From positions 1 to 23,580 of the forward strand of contig JAQBVK010000004.1 in assembly GCA_027623585.1 (NCBI GenBank): a stretch of 23,580 bases of DNA, written 5' to 3'. Numbering within the stretch: the first letter of the stretch is position 1; every line of letters begins with the position of its first letter. The translations under genes and the position numbers were made by a program. The notes below the pieces were generated by a model that did no database searches, had not been told where the DNA came from, and was given only the letters and a program-made list of their open reading frames with translations. Shown here piece by piece: positions 1-8,526 of this stretch. This DNA comes from Planctomycetota bacterium (GTDB lineage Bacteria > Planctomycetota > UBA1135).

Positions 1-2535
1 GGCGCCGGCGCGTCCGCCCAACACCCGTCTGCTGCCGACCCCCTGCGCGGTTCTGGCGACGCCCCGCAAGATCCTGGCGGATTGGGACGCGTCGAAACCG
101 AAGCCGCCGGCTCCACCGACCTCGACGACTGGACGCGCGCCGAGGGTCCGCGCCTGAATCTGCGGGTCCTTGACCTCTTCAGTCATGAACCGATTCCAGG
201 GGCCGAGCTCTGGGTGTTCGACCCGGATCACTACGACCGCGCAGAGCTCCGCGCCGCCCTGGAAGAAACCCACGACGATTGGGAACCGCTCGCGAAAACT
301 TTCGCTCGGCACGCCCGCGCGGACGAGAACGGCGAGGTCTCCCTTCCGCAACCGCAGGATTGGTTCCGCATCCTCGGCCGCAGCGAATCGCGCTACGGCG
401 AGCTCTACCACCCGCAAGGCCCCGATGGGCAGAAGGCCACGCTCTATCTCGAAACGGATCACAGTTTGCGCGTGTTGGTGACGGACGCGCGCGACCAGCC
501 GCTCGCCGGCTTTCCGATCAGATTGCGAGAGCAAAACGGCGACTGGTCCTCTTGGAGTGAGCAGCGCACCACCAACGAGCAGGGCCGCGCCGCCTTCTCC
601 CATCTTCAAGAAACCCTCGGAGGTGGCAATCAAGGCGCACGGATGTTCCTTGCCGCCAGCATTCCTCTGAAGGAGGGTCCGGAGATCGAAATTTCCTTGG
701 ACGAGGTGCCCGCAGAAGAGCAAATCTTGGTGATCCCGGCCTTCGGCAACCTTCGCGTGAGTCTCTTCGACGCCGATCACCGACCCTTCGAAGGCAAGGC
801 GCGGGTGATGGTGCAGGGCGCCTGGGAGGCCGACCTGCCCGACTGGTACGTCGATGAAGGCTTTCAAGAACTGGCCTCGCACGGCAGTCACACCATCGAC
901 GCGGAGGGCAGCGAGGCTTTCTTTCCCTACGTCGGCGTCGGCGAACCGCTAACGGTGGCGGTGGATTTCGACGGCACCGAAAATTGGGAATCCGTGAAGT
1001 GTTCCGGTCCTGATGCGGCCGGAGTCACGGCGACGGTCGACGTCAGCCAACAGGTGCTGCGGCCGTCTTTCTTGGTGCGTTTGCTCGATGCGGACGGACA
1101 ACCGCTGCGCGACACTGCCGTGCTGGTTCAGGACCGATTCGTTTCGTCGAGTTGGTCGGACGTATCGAGCGAAGAAGAGCGCACCGACGACGACGGCCGT
1201 CTGTGGCGCACCATCGGCGAAGACTGGATGGAGAACCAGCCAGGATCTCGACGCTGGATCGAGTTCGTCCGCGAGGCGGAGGAAGGCGACAGCGCTGCGA
1301 TCGCACTTGGCGCTCGGATCGAAGGGCGCGCGGATTGGCGCGTCGGCGTAAACGACCTCGGCGACGTCAAGTTGGCAGAGCTTCCATGGCTCGCCATCGG
1401 CCGAGTGGTGGACGCTGCGGGCGTGGCAGTCGCGCACGCGGACGTGGCGCTGTCCCAGCGCTTCCAGCGCAGCCGTGGCCGTGATTCTTGGCGCAGCGAG
1501 CGCGACACCCGGACCCTCACCGATCGCGACGGCCTGTTCCGCATACGCGGCTTCTCCCGCGACGGCACCTTTCGCCTCGAAGCGCGCCATCGCGACTATG
1601 CCCTGGCCTTCGTGCCCTGGGTCGCGGGCGAGCAGGAGCATCTCCTTGAGTTCACCAGCGGCCTCTTCGTGACGGGGCAAATCCTTCGCGACCCGGCTGC
1701 GGCGAACGTCTCGATCCGCGTGCAGCTGGTCGAGCAAGGTTCCACCCCGGAGTCCACGCGCGTGCGCTCGCAAGGGGGCGTCAAACGCAGCGGTACTTTC
1801 CGCTGCGGTCCGGGCGCGCCCGAACTTTCTGAGCTCTGGGTGTGCGACGAAAACAGTGACCGCGTGCTCTGGCGCGTGCTGGGAGTCCAATCGCACGAAC
1901 TTTCCGCAACGCCGGACTCGCGCCTCGATCCGCTCGACCTGCGCGGGAAGCTTCGCGTCATCCAGGTCGACTGCCGGACCCCGGAAGGGCGCGAAGTCAC
2001 CGGCGACTTGAATTACGCGTTGACATCCTCTGTTGTGGAGAAGCCAGAGGATTGGCAATGGGCTGGCAGCGGACACTTCGGATTCCTGGCCGGCGAGGAA
2101 CCTCTCCACTTGTGGATTCGCGGCGAGGAATACAAGCAAATCGACTTGAAAGTGGAGACGGATCGGCTGGAGCTCATGTTGCAGCCCGGCCCGCAGTTGC
2201 AGCTCGTCCTCGCCGATCGGAGCCTTCTGGAGGTCGGGCAGCAGCTCTACGTCGAGTTGAGTCTGATGAACGGCGAGGAAGAGACCGATTCGTGGTGGAT
2301 CGCGTTCAAGGACAGCCCCGAGGCGGAGCGCAAACTCTCGTTGGCGGGTGAGTATCGCCTGCGCCTGTACGTGGCGAGCGTGGACGAGGACGGTGGCTGG
2401 ACCTGGCTCCCGTACCCGCGCGAGGACGGCATGAGGGTGCAGGTTCAGGATGTGAGCGGAGTCCAGACGATCCGGCTGCCCTGGACAGCGAGTGAGGTCC
2501 AGGCAGACATCGAGGCTCGTGCTGCTGGAAAGTGA
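1..2535 (+). CDS. P1: large surface protein with repeated carboxypeptidase-regulatory-like beta-sandwiches (5' end off window)
   Basis: The frame is open from the first base, so the gene begins upstream of the window; 844 residues are visible. A TTG at 82 could pass for a start, but it encodes the Leu of the linker motif LGRVET, matching IGRVEA in P2 and IGRSEA in P3. Because that motif sits at residues 65-70 in both paralogs, about 37 residues, including a probable N-terminal membrane anchor, are missing here. After the linker come several domains beginning LRVLDLFSHEPIPGAEL-like, with the V-x-D-x-x-G-x-P-(L/V)-x-x-A pattern of carboxypeptidase-regulatory or Ig-like beta-sandwiches. The family landmark RLDPLDLRGKL lies at 1921-1953. 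No catalytic motif is visible. Likely role: an anchored, outward-facing structural or binding protein (inferred). A terminator follows the stop at 2535. Confidence 0.85.
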   Translation, partial: GAGASAQHPSAADPLRGSGDAPQDPGGLGRVETEAAGSTDLDDWTRAEGPRLNLRVLDLFSHEPIPGAELWVFDPDHYDRAELRAALEETHDDWEPLAKTFARHARADENGEVSLPQPQDWFRILGRSESRYGELYHPQGPDGQKATLYLETDHSLRVLVTDARDQPLAGFPIRLREQNGDWSSWSEQRTTNEQGRAAFSHLQETLGGGNQGARMFLAASIPLKEGPEIEISLDEVPAEEQILVIPAFGNLRVSLFDADHRPFEGKARVMVQGAWEADLPDWYVDEGFQELASHGSHTIDAEGSEAFFPYVGVGEPLTVAVDFDGTENWESVKCSGPDAAGVTATVDVSQQVLRPSFLVRLLDADGQPLRDTAVLVQDRFVSSSWSDVSSEEERTDDDGRLWRTIGEDWMENQPGSRRWIEFVREAEEGDSAAIALGARIEGRADWRVGVNDLGDVKLAELPWLAIGRVVDAAGVAVAHADVALSQRFQRSRGRDSWRSERDTRTLTDRDGLFRIRGFSRDGTFRLEARHRDYALAFVPWVAGEQEHLLEFTSGLFVTGQILRDPAAANVSIRVQLVEQGSTPESTRVRSQGGVKRSGTFRCGPGAPELSELWVCDENSDRVLWRVLGVQSHELSATPDSRLDPLDLRGKLRVIQVDCRTPEGREVTGDLNYALTSSVVEKPEDWQWAGSGHFGFLAGEEPLHLWIRGEEYKQIDLKVETDRLELMLQPGPQLQLVLADRSLLEVGQQLYVELSLMNGEEETDSWWIAFKDSPEAERKLSLAGEYRLRLYVASVDEDGGWTWLPYPREDGMRVQVQDVSGVQTIRLPWTASEVQADIEARAAGK

Positions 2536-2590
2536 AAATTTCCGAAAAGTTGAGAGGATCCGCGGTCTCTCTGCGCAGTCTCATGTGGAG

Positions 2591-2605
2591 GGAGGGGAGC
2601 CCTCC
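2591..2605 (+). other. Short hairpin in the tail after P1
   Basis: A 6-bp perfect stem (GGAGGG, 2591-2596, with CCCTCC, 2600-2605) closes a 3-nt GAG loop. It is the first clear hairpin of a series in the 183-bp stretch between P1 and the convergent kinase gene. It could be part of a structured mRNA tail or a small RNA. Chance is possible in such GC-rich DNA. Confidence 0.3.
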
Positions 2606-2621
2606 GAGAACCTGATTCCGA

Positions 2622-2635
2622 GCGCCGAAAGGCGC
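2622..2635 (+). other. GAAA-tetraloop hairpin in the tail after P1
   Basis: A 5-bp stem GCGCC/GGCGC closes a GAAA loop, a stable GNRA tetraloop if transcribed from the plus strand. It lies just before the terminator stem. GNRA loops are typical of structured RNAs but also occur by chance. Confidence 0.35.
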
Positions 2636-2645
2636 GATCCTTGCT

Positions 2646-2690
2646 CCGGCCCCGTCTCGGCTCACGCTGAACGGGGCCGGATCCTTTTTT
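2646..2690 (+). terminator. Rho-independent terminator of P1
   Basis: A perfect 10-bp inverted repeat, CCGGCCCCGT (2646-2655) and ACGGGGCCGG (2671-2680), has a 15-nt loop and is followed by ATCC and six T at 2685-2690. The T tract is on the plus strand only, so it terminates P1 transcription rather than the convergent kinase gene. It is the only convincing intrinsic terminator in the window. Confidence 0.85.
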
Positions 2691-2718
2691 GGGGCCAGCG
2701 AGCGGATTCAGCGCTGCC

Positions 2719-5355
2719 CTAGTTCGAAAGCCCGCGCAAGCGCTCGACTTCCTGCTGGAGACGGCGAGCCTGCTCCAGGACTTCGGGCTCCTGCTCCGGG
2801 TCAAGCTCGAGCTGAGCGATCGCTGACTTCAGAGCCGCCTCCGCGCCCGCGGCATCGCGTAGCATCACGCGCGCGGTCGCCAGCCCGACGCGCACCCGCG
2901 CCAAAACCCATGGGTCTCCGTTCGGCGAATCCATCAAGGTCTGCTCGAGCTCTTCGAACACCAGCCGCGCGCTGATCGACTGGAGCAACTGGTTCAGCAG
3001 AAGCCCTGAGGTCTCCTTCAGCGCCACCACGTGCGGATTGTCCGATGGCAGGCTCTTGCCGATGTCCGCCAGCGCTCCCGTGATGACCTGGCTGGCGGTC
3101 GAAGGCAAGCCAGCGCTCATCAGACTGCGCGCTTCATTCAGGCGCAGCAGCGCGACCCCGGCGTGGCCGCGGCCGTGCAGCAGGGCGGTGCAGTTCGCTG
3201 CGGCCTTGAAGGCCTCGGCCGCTCCGGGAAATTTCTTCAAGGTGAAGCGCGCCACTGCAAGGTTGTTGTACGCGGCTGCCAGGTCTGCGTGACTGTCCGG
3301 GAGCAGTCGATCGCGCAGCACGATGGCTTGCTCGAAAGCGCTTTCCGCATCTTCGAGCCGCGTCGGGTCCTCCAGACGCAGCAGTACGAGTCCGTAATTG
3401 TTCAAGGTGCTGGCGTGATGCAGATCTGCCGTGCGATTGGCGCTGCGCTGTTCGATAAGGATTTGCGCGAGCATCTCCTCGGCTTCGCGGTAGCGCCGTT
3501 CCTGGAAGCGGATCGCGGCGATGTGACTGCGCACGACCAAGGCTGGCGAGCTGCCAGGTCCGTACTCGCGCTCACGCACTTCAAGCGCAAGTTGCAGCCA
3601 AGTCTCGGCTTCGCGGAACCGCTGCTGCTCCATCAACACTTGGCCGAGCGCCGTGGCTGCCCAACTCTCGGACAAACCTTTCCCGGTTCCGGATTCCTGC
3701 CAGATCGCCAGAGCGCGGCGCAGCAGATCTTCCGCCTCCGGTAGCCGCTGCTGAACGCGACGGAGCTCGCCAAGCGCGGCGAGAGACTCGGCCGCTTCGA
3801 GGTGATTTTCACCGTAAAGCGCAGTGCGCAGCGCGAGGCCGCTCTGGATCAGGCTTTCAGCGCGTCCTGCGGCTTTGAGGTGCACGAACACCCGGCCGAG
3901 CGCCGTCATCAGGCGCGCGCGCACGCGGTCGTCTCCTCCCCAGCCCTCTTCGAGCAGTGCAACGCCGCTCTCCGCAAGGTGCAGCACCGTGACGTCGTGG
4001 GGATCCACGTTGTCGGCCATCGCCGTCTGGAACAACAGGATCAGAAGCTCGACCACGCGGTCGCGACTGGCGCTTTCGGCGCGCGCGAAGGCTGCTTCCT
4101 CCTGCGCGATGCGCGCCTGCCGGGTCACGCCCACCACTCCGCCGGCGGTAATGCCCGCAAGCAGCAGCAGCATGGCCACCAGGCTGCGGTGCCGGCGCGT
4201 CCATTTGGTGAACAAATACACCATCGAGTCGCCGCGCGCGCGCACCGGAAGCCGCGCAAAGTGTCGCTGCAAGTCTTCTGCAAGATGACCGGCCGAGGGG
4301 TAGCGACGAGACGGTTCCGGCCGCAGCGCGGTGAGCACGATGGTGTCGAAGTCGCCTCTGAGCTGGCGGCGCAGGGCTTCCGCGCGCAGATCACGGGCTT
4401 TGGCAGCCTCCTCACTGACGGCCTGGCTGGGGCGTAGCGGCTGAGCGTCGGCGTCGGCGCGCGCTTCCGCGATCGAACCATCGCGGCGCGGGAAGGGCGG
4501 CCTTCCGCACAGCAATTCGTAGAGCACCACACCGAGCGAATAGACGTCAGACGAAGTGCCGACGTGTCCACCGAGCAACTGCTCGGGGCTCGCGTAGCGC
4601 GGGGTGAGCATGCGCGCGTGCATCCCGGTGCCGGTGTCGGGTTCCGAGCCCTCCGCCAACATCCGCGCGACCCCGAAGTCGAGCAACTTCGGTACGCCGT
4701 CATCAGTCACCAGAATGTTGGCGGGTTTGAGGTCGCGGTGAACCACCAAAGAACGGTGCGCGTGATCCACCGCCTCGCAGACTTGCGCGAAGAGCTCGAC
4801 GCGCTCGCGAAGACCCAGATGGCGGCGATCGCACCAGCGGTCGAGCGGCTCGCCCTCGACGAATTCCATCACCAAGAAGGGCCGATCGAGCTCGTCCACG
4901 CCCGCATCCACCAGGGCCGCCACGTTGGGGTGATCCAGCGCCGCGAGCGTGCGCCGTTCCATCGCGAAGCGATGCAGCAGCAGGGCGGTGTCGAGCCCGC
5001 GCCGCATGAACTTGATCGCGTAGGGAGTCGCTTCGTCGTCGTGACGGTGGCAGCGCCAGACCGTTCCCATGCCGCCCGAGCCGACCCGCCGCTCCAAGAT
5101 CCAGGGTCCGATGCGGTGGCCGGGTTCGCGCAAGTCCGGTTCCGGTCGCGCGAGCGAACCCAGCGTCTTCTCGGCGGTGGTGTCGAGAAAGCTCGGCACT
5201 TCGCGCTCGGCGCCGAGCAGAGCGCGCACTTCGTCGGCGAGTGCGGCATCGGTGCCGCATTCCTTGGCGAGAAATGCTTCGCGCTCTTCAATGGGGCGTG
5301 CGCGCGCCGCCGCGAACACTTCCTTGACTCGCTTCCAAGAGACGGCTTCGCTCAC
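2719..5355 (-). CDS. Membrane serine/threonine protein kinase with TPR sensor domain
   Basis: Predicted 878-aa Hanks-type kinase. In order: a short N-terminal region (1-80); kinase domain about 84-370 with glycine loop VGSGGMG (91-97), catalytic Lys115 in YAIKF, HRDLKPAN with Asp208 and Asn213, DFG at 226-228, SPE at 256-258 and Asp270; a transmembrane helix about 391-411; then about 450 residues of TPR-like helical repeats. All catalytic residues are present. I start it at GTG 5355, which overlaps the sigma stop in GTGA and follows an AAGGAGG Shine-Dalgarno; an in-frame ATG at 5409 lies deep inside the sigma gene and has no such support. In this gene pair the kinase is expected to phosphorylate the adjacent sigma factor (inferred). 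The TPR part may sense a protein partner outside the membrane. Confidence 0.93.
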   Translation of the reverse strand: MSEAVSWKRVKEVFAAARARPIEEREAFLAKECGTDAALADEVRALLGAEREVPSFLDTTAEKTLGSLARPEPDLREPGHRIGPWILERRVGSGGMGTVWRCHRHDDEATPYAIKFMRRGLDTALLLHRFAMERRTLAALDHPNVAALVDAGVDELDRPFLVMEFVEGEPLDRWCDRRHLGLRERVELFAQVCEAVDHAHRSLVVHRDLKPANILVTDDGVPKLLDFGVARMLAEGSEPDTGTGMHARMLTPRYASPEQLLGGHVGTSSDVYSLGVVLYELLCGRPPFPRRDGSIAEARADADAQPLRPSQAVSEEAAKARDLRAEALRRQLRGDFDTIVLTALRPEPSRRYPSAGHLAEDLQRHFARLPVRARGDSMVYLFTKWTRRHRSLVAMLLLLAGITAGGVVGVTRQARIAQEEAAFARAESASRDRVVELLILLFQTAMADNVDPHDVTVLHLAESGVALLEEGWGGDDRVRARLMTALGRVFVHLKAAGRAESLIQSGLALRTALYGENHLEAAESLAALGELRRVQQRLPEAEDLLRRALAIWQESGTGKGLSESWAATALGQVLMEQQRFREAETWLQLALEVREREYGPGSSPALVVRSHIAAIRFQERRYREAEEMLAQILIEQRSANRTADLHHASTLNNYGLVLLRLEDPTRLEDAESAFEQAIVLRDRLLPDSHADLAAAYNNLAVARFTLKKFPGAAEAFKAAANCTALLHGRGHAGVALLRLNEARSLMSAGLPSTASQVITGALADIGKSLPSDNPHVVALKETSGLLLNQLLQSISARLVFEELEQTLMDSPNGDPWVLARVRVGLATARVMLRDAAGAEAALKSAIAQLELDPEQEPEVLEQARRLQQEVERLRGLSN

Positions 5356-5903
5356 GATGGAGTTCCTCCTTGGATGTGACGGTGCAACCAGGTCCGCGCG
5401 AAAGCCCACTCGCGGTAAGCCGTTGCGGGGCTGACGCCGAGGATCTTCGCGGTTTCTTCCATCGTGAGTCCGGCGAAGAATCGCAACTCGACCAACTGCG
5501 CCGACTGGGCGTCGAATTCGGCCAACTTGGCCAACGCGGCATCGAGCGCGACGAGGTAGACGTCGGGATCGGTATCGAGTGGCGCCGCGAGTTCATCGAT
5601 CTCGAATTGCACGCGGGCTGCGCCCCCGCCGCGTTTCGCAGCCGCGCGCGCGCGCGCGTGATCGATCAAGATGCGCCTCATCACGCGCGCGGCGGTGGCA
5701 AGAAAGTGCTCGCGATTTTCAAACGGCCGCTCCTTGCCAGGCTCCGCGCCGGAGCCCATCAAGCGCTCCCAGGCCTCGTGCACCAGAGCGGTCGGCTGCA
5801 ACGTGTGGCCGTGCCGCTCGCGCTTGAGGTAGTAATCCGCAAGCCCACGCAACTCCTGGTAGAGCAGGAGAAAATCAGTCGGCTCAGAACTGCTCTCGAC
5901 CAT
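5352..5903 (-). CDS. ECF RNA polymerase sigma factor, Sig-70_X6 (TIGR02999) type
   Basis: Predicted 183-aa sigma factor starting at ATG 5903 (MVESSSEPTDF). Region 2 spans about 8-95 and carries family hallmarks: LYQELRGLADYYL, then GHTLQPTALVHEAWERL (32-48), then RRILIDHARARAA. Region 4 (about 120-178) has the helix-turn-helix LTMEETAKILGVSPATAYREW. The acidic D-A-E-D patch usual in ECF region 2.2 reads Q-P-T-A (36-39), as in sigma factors controlled by threonine phosphorylation. No anti-sigma gene is adjacent; the next gene is the kinase, overlapping by GTGA. The frame is open far upstream, but that part is low-complexity and overlaps P2, so I reject it. A perfect inverted repeat lies just upstream of the start. 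Confidence 0.93.
   Translation of the reverse strand: MVESSSEPTDFLLLYQELRGLADYYLKRERHGHTLQPTALVHEAWERLMGSGAEPGKERPFENREHFLATAARVMRRILIDHARARAAAKRGGGAARVQFEIDELAAPLDTDPDVYLVALDAALAKLAEFDAQSAQLVELRFFAGLTMEETAKILGVSPATAYREWAFARTWLHRHIQGGTPS
5365..5371 (-). promoter_or_regulatory. Shine-Dalgarno deciding the kinase start
   Basis: AAGGAGG on the minus strand lies inside the last codons of the sigma gene, 9 nt before the GTG at 5355. It selects that GTG over the upstream ATG and points to translational coupling of sigma and kinase. Most other genes here lack a clear Shine-Dalgarno. Confidence 0.8.
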
Positions 5904-5913
5904 GGCGCGCGAC

Positions 5914-5957
5914 GCGTGGAGTTGCTCCGCACGAGTGTATCGATGCGAACTCCACGC
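5914..5957. promoter_or_regulatory. Perfect 10-bp inverted repeat in the sigma/P2 divergent gap
   Basis: GCGTGGAGTT (5914-5923) and AACTCCACGC (5948-5957) are exact reverse complements separated by 24 nt, within the 82-bp gap between the divergent sigma and P2 starts. It could be a two-half-site operator acting on both genes. Alternatively it could form a leader hairpin ending 10 nt before the sigma ATG that hides the start. On the minus strand a TACACT (5934-5939) inside the spacer resembles a -10 box, without a good -35. Confidence 0.5.
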
Positions 5958-5985
5958 CGGAACGTCACCGGCATCATCACAGGTG

Positions 5986-8463
5986 ATGCAACGAGTCCTT
6001 GCGCTCCTGATCGTGGTGATTCTCATCCTCGGCGGGGCCTTCCTGTTGTTCTGGGATTCACCGGGCGCGACGCCGAAGAACGGAGCGGTGAACGAAGAGT
6101 CAGGCACAGAGATTCGCGCTCCCGAGGCCGGCCGCCTCGACCCGATTCCCGCCGCTCCGCCGACTCCGACCGCAGAGATCGGGCGCGTCGAAGCCACAGC
6201 ACCGGAAGCCCCGCCGGATCCGCTTGTAGGCACCCCGCTGCCGGAGGGCGAAGGCATGCTGGTCCGCGTTCTGATCACCGCAACGCGCGAGCCGCTCGCT
6301 TACGCCGAAGTGCTGGTCGCCGACATCGGCGAGGAAGACATGCCGCGCATACAGCAACTCCTGCTCGAAACGCGCGACATCGAAGCAGTGCTCGAAGCGC
6401 TGTCCGTGGTGTATCGCACTGGCGCCGAAGGCACTGTGCGCGTGCCGATGGTCCGTGGCGATGGCGCCTTGGCCGCACGCAAGGGTTCCCTGTTCGGCGT
6501 GGCGCGGGATCGAGGGCGCGACAGCCAAGAGGTTGAGATTCTCTGCTCTCCGTCGGTATCCATTTCGGCGATGGTCGTGGACGGCGACGGCAAACCAGTC
6601 GAAGGCATTCCAGTGGCGCTGCGCATCCATCGCAGCGGCTCCTCGCACAGCCCGCTTTCCTTGCGCACGGACGTCCAAGGCGTGGCGCGCTTCCGCCGCC
6701 TCGAACTATTCCTGGAGGATGAGCAAGTCGTGAGCGCGGCACTTGCAGTGGACGGCCCGATCGGCATCAACCTGGAGCAAGGCTTTGACCTCGAAGCGCT
6801 ACCGGAGGAGCCTCTGCGATTTGTGCTTCCGGAATACGGCGGCGTTGAAATCGAATTGCAGACTGCCGATGGCGAGGCTTGGACTGAGCCCGCGCAGGTT
6901 TTCGTAACCGAATTCGTCGAAGGCACGGAAACGGAACGCTTCGACGGAACCCGCATCGGCCGGATCGTGGCGCCCGGCCCGCGACGCGCTGGCGAGGCCG
7001 CTTACGTTCTGCTCCATGAGAGCCTCGAATACTCACAGATCGAAGGAATTCTGGTCGACGCAGAAGGTGCAGCCGCTGCAGGCATACGGATTTTTGCCGA
7101 ACTTGTGGTGGAGCAAGAGGGCAGCAGGAGCAGCGACGGTTTCGGATTCAGCACCGACGCAAACGGCCATTTCCGGATCGAAGTACGCGAAGCGGCTTTA
7201 GCGGCGGGCGCAAGTCGAAAACTCGTCTTGCGCGAGCAACCCACCACGGGCGCGGCAGCGCGCAGCGTTGAGGTCGCTCTCGATTACAGCCTGCCACCGG
7301 GAGTGACCGACCTGGGCGCGATCGCGATGGTGCTGCCGCCCTACCTCGTCAGTGGCGTAGTCGTAGACGAAGCCGGAGAGCCCGTTGGACACGCCAACGT
7401 GCAAGTCCAAAGAATGGAGCGATATGGAGAAGGCCCCGACGCTTGGTATTGGGACTATCTTCAGAACGGGCACGTGGAAGCTGATGCAGACGGGATCTTC
7501 GCGGTCCATGCCTCGAGCGACGCGAACGAGATCCGCGTTGAAGCGTACGCGCAATCCAAGTGGTGCGAGGGCACTGTGACGACCGTCGGCGCATCCGGCG
7601 TGCGTGTGATCCTGCGTGAGGCGGCGCAGTTGAGCGGGCGCGTATTGCTTGATGCTGGCTCCGATCCAGGACGGTTCCGAGTGCGCCTCCGCCCACTCGC
7701 TCCAAACGCGAACTGGGGCTGGCGCGCGTTGGACTTGAGTGCCGACGGGAGCTTCGCGCAAGACGAGCTCCGGCCGGGCCGCTACGCCGTGGAACTCACG
7801 CTGGGCAACGCGAACGAGGCTCTGATCGGCGTCGAAGAGGTCTTGTTGGTCGGGGGCGAGAATCACGATCCTCGCCTCGAACCACTCGACGCTCGCGGAC
7901 GCACCAGCGCGTTTGAGGTGCGAGCGCTCGGGCCTGATGGACAAGCCTTGATGGCCTTCCAGGTGTTTCGTCTGCGCGCAGGCGATCGTCCCTACGCTCA
8001 CCACACCACCACCGGCGTGGTCTTCATTACTTCTGGCGACGGGCCGGCGGATCTCATCATTCAGGCCGATGCTTACTTGCGCGAGACGCGGCTTGGCGTC
8101 ACTGACGATTGCACGGTGAGTCTGCGCGCGGGCGTGCCGCTGGGAATCACCGTATCAAACGCGAGCAGCATTCCGGCCGGCTACGTGTTGATGATCGACG
8201 TGCGCGCCGCCCAGGACAGCGAGCGCGGACTGTGGACGCGACCGAGACAATTTGCCGAGGCCACGGGATCACTGCAGTTACACGCCACCGAATTGGGCGC
8301 CCACGAAGTCTTGGTGCATCTAATGCGCACGCAGGACCCGAGCCGCATGGCAACCCTCAGGCATGACTTGTCGCAGATCGAAGTGGGCAACGCGGGAGGA
8401 TCCTGGTCGTTGCGCTTGGACGAAGACGATGTGCAGCGTGCCATGACGTGGCTTCAGGAGTAG
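5986..8463 (+). CDS. P2: membrane-anchored protein with repeated carboxypeptidase-regulatory-like beta-sandwiches
   Basis: Predicted 825 aa from ATG 5986. An N-terminal hydrophobic helix (about 4-23, ending FLLFW) acts as uncleaved anchor or signal; a Pro/Ala-rich linker (24-90) with IGRVEA at 65-70 follows; then successive beta-sandwich units with V-V-D-x-x-G-x-P-V signatures, for example at about 195, 455 and 545. The family motif DPRLEPLDARGR is at 7867-7902. The frame stays open upstream to 5902, but that extension overlaps the sigma start and would bury the anchor; starting at 5986 also gives exactly the same anchor-to-motif spacing as P3. No enzyme motif is seen. It is divergent from the ECF sigma gene, which makes it the best candidate target of that sigma (inferred). 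Confidence 0.88.
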   Translation: MQRVLALLIVVILILGGAFLLFWDSPGATPKNGAVNEESGTEIRAPEAGRLDPIPAAPPTPTAEIGRVEATAPEAPPDPLVGTPLPEGEGMLVRVLITATREPLAYAEVLVADIGEEDMPRIQQLLLETRDIEAVLEALSVVYRTGAEGTVRVPMVRGDGALAARKGSLFGVARDRGRDSQEVEILCSPSVSISAMVVDGDGKPVEGIPVALRIHRSGSSHSPLSLRTDVQGVARFRRLELFLEDEQVVSAALAVDGPIGINLEQGFDLEALPEEPLRFVLPEYGGVEIELQTADGEAWTEPAQVFVTEFVEGTETERFDGTRIGRIVAPGPRRAGEAAYVLLHESLEYSQIEGILVDAEGAAAAGIRIFAELVVEQEGSRSSDGFGFSTDANGHFRIEVREAALAAGASRKLVLREQPTTGAAARSVEVALDYSLPPGVTDLGAIAMVLPPYLVSGVVVDEAGEPVGHANVQVQRMERYGEGPDAWYWDYLQNGHVEADADGIFAVHASSDANEIRVEAYAQSKWCEGTVTTVGASGVRVILREAAQLSGRVLLDAGSDPGRFRVRLRPLAPNANWGWRALDLSADGSFAQDELRPGRYAVELTLGNANEALIGVEEVLLVGGENHDPRLEPLDARGRTSAFEVRALGPDGQALMAFQVFRLRAGDRPYAHHTTTGVVFITSGDGPADLIIQADAYLRETRLGVTDDCTVSLRAGVPLGITVSNASSIPAGYVLMIDVRAAQDSERGLWTRPRQFAEATGSLQLHATELGAHEVLVHLMRTQDPSRMATLRHDLSQIEVGNAGGSWSLRLDEDDVQRAMTWLQE

Positions 8464-8499
8464 ACGGATTTCGGACGAAGTCGAGTGATTTCGCGGGGG

Positions 8500-8526
8500 C
8501 GTCTCTTGCTCTTTATTTGAGAGACG
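8500..8526 (+). other. Hairpin between P2 and the lipoprotein gene
   Basis: CGTCTCT (8500-8506) pairs with AGAGACG (8520-8526), extendable by two G-U pairs around an A/T-rich loop. No T tract follows, so it is not a standard terminator. It could attenuate read-through or be chance. The rest of the 108-bp gap shows nothing convincing. Confidence 0.3.

Noticed and set aside
949..2139. 396-codon minus-strand frame inside P1
   Set aside because: The plus-strand frame has family similarity to P2 and P3; the minus frame has none.
2606..2645. AGAACCTGAT resembles part of the TPP riboswitch core
   Set aside because: The rest of the TPP consensus (the ATGCCAGCG-like half) is absent, and the element lies between convergent 3' ends, not before a gene.
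5356..5409. Upstream ATG start for the kinase at 5409
   Set aside because: It would overlap the sigma gene by 58 bases and has no ribosome site, while GTG 5355 has AAGGAGG at 9 nt and the GTGA overlap.
5643..5660. Alternating CG run of 18 bp in the sigma gene, possible Z-DNA or slippage site
   Set aside because: It encodes the conserved A-R-A-R-A-A-A segment of this sigma family with normal codon choice, so protein constraint explains it.
5902..5985. Upstream ATG start for P2 at 5902
   Set aside because: It overlaps the sigma start codon, adds 28 residues without character before the anchor helix, and breaks the residue-65 alignment with P3.
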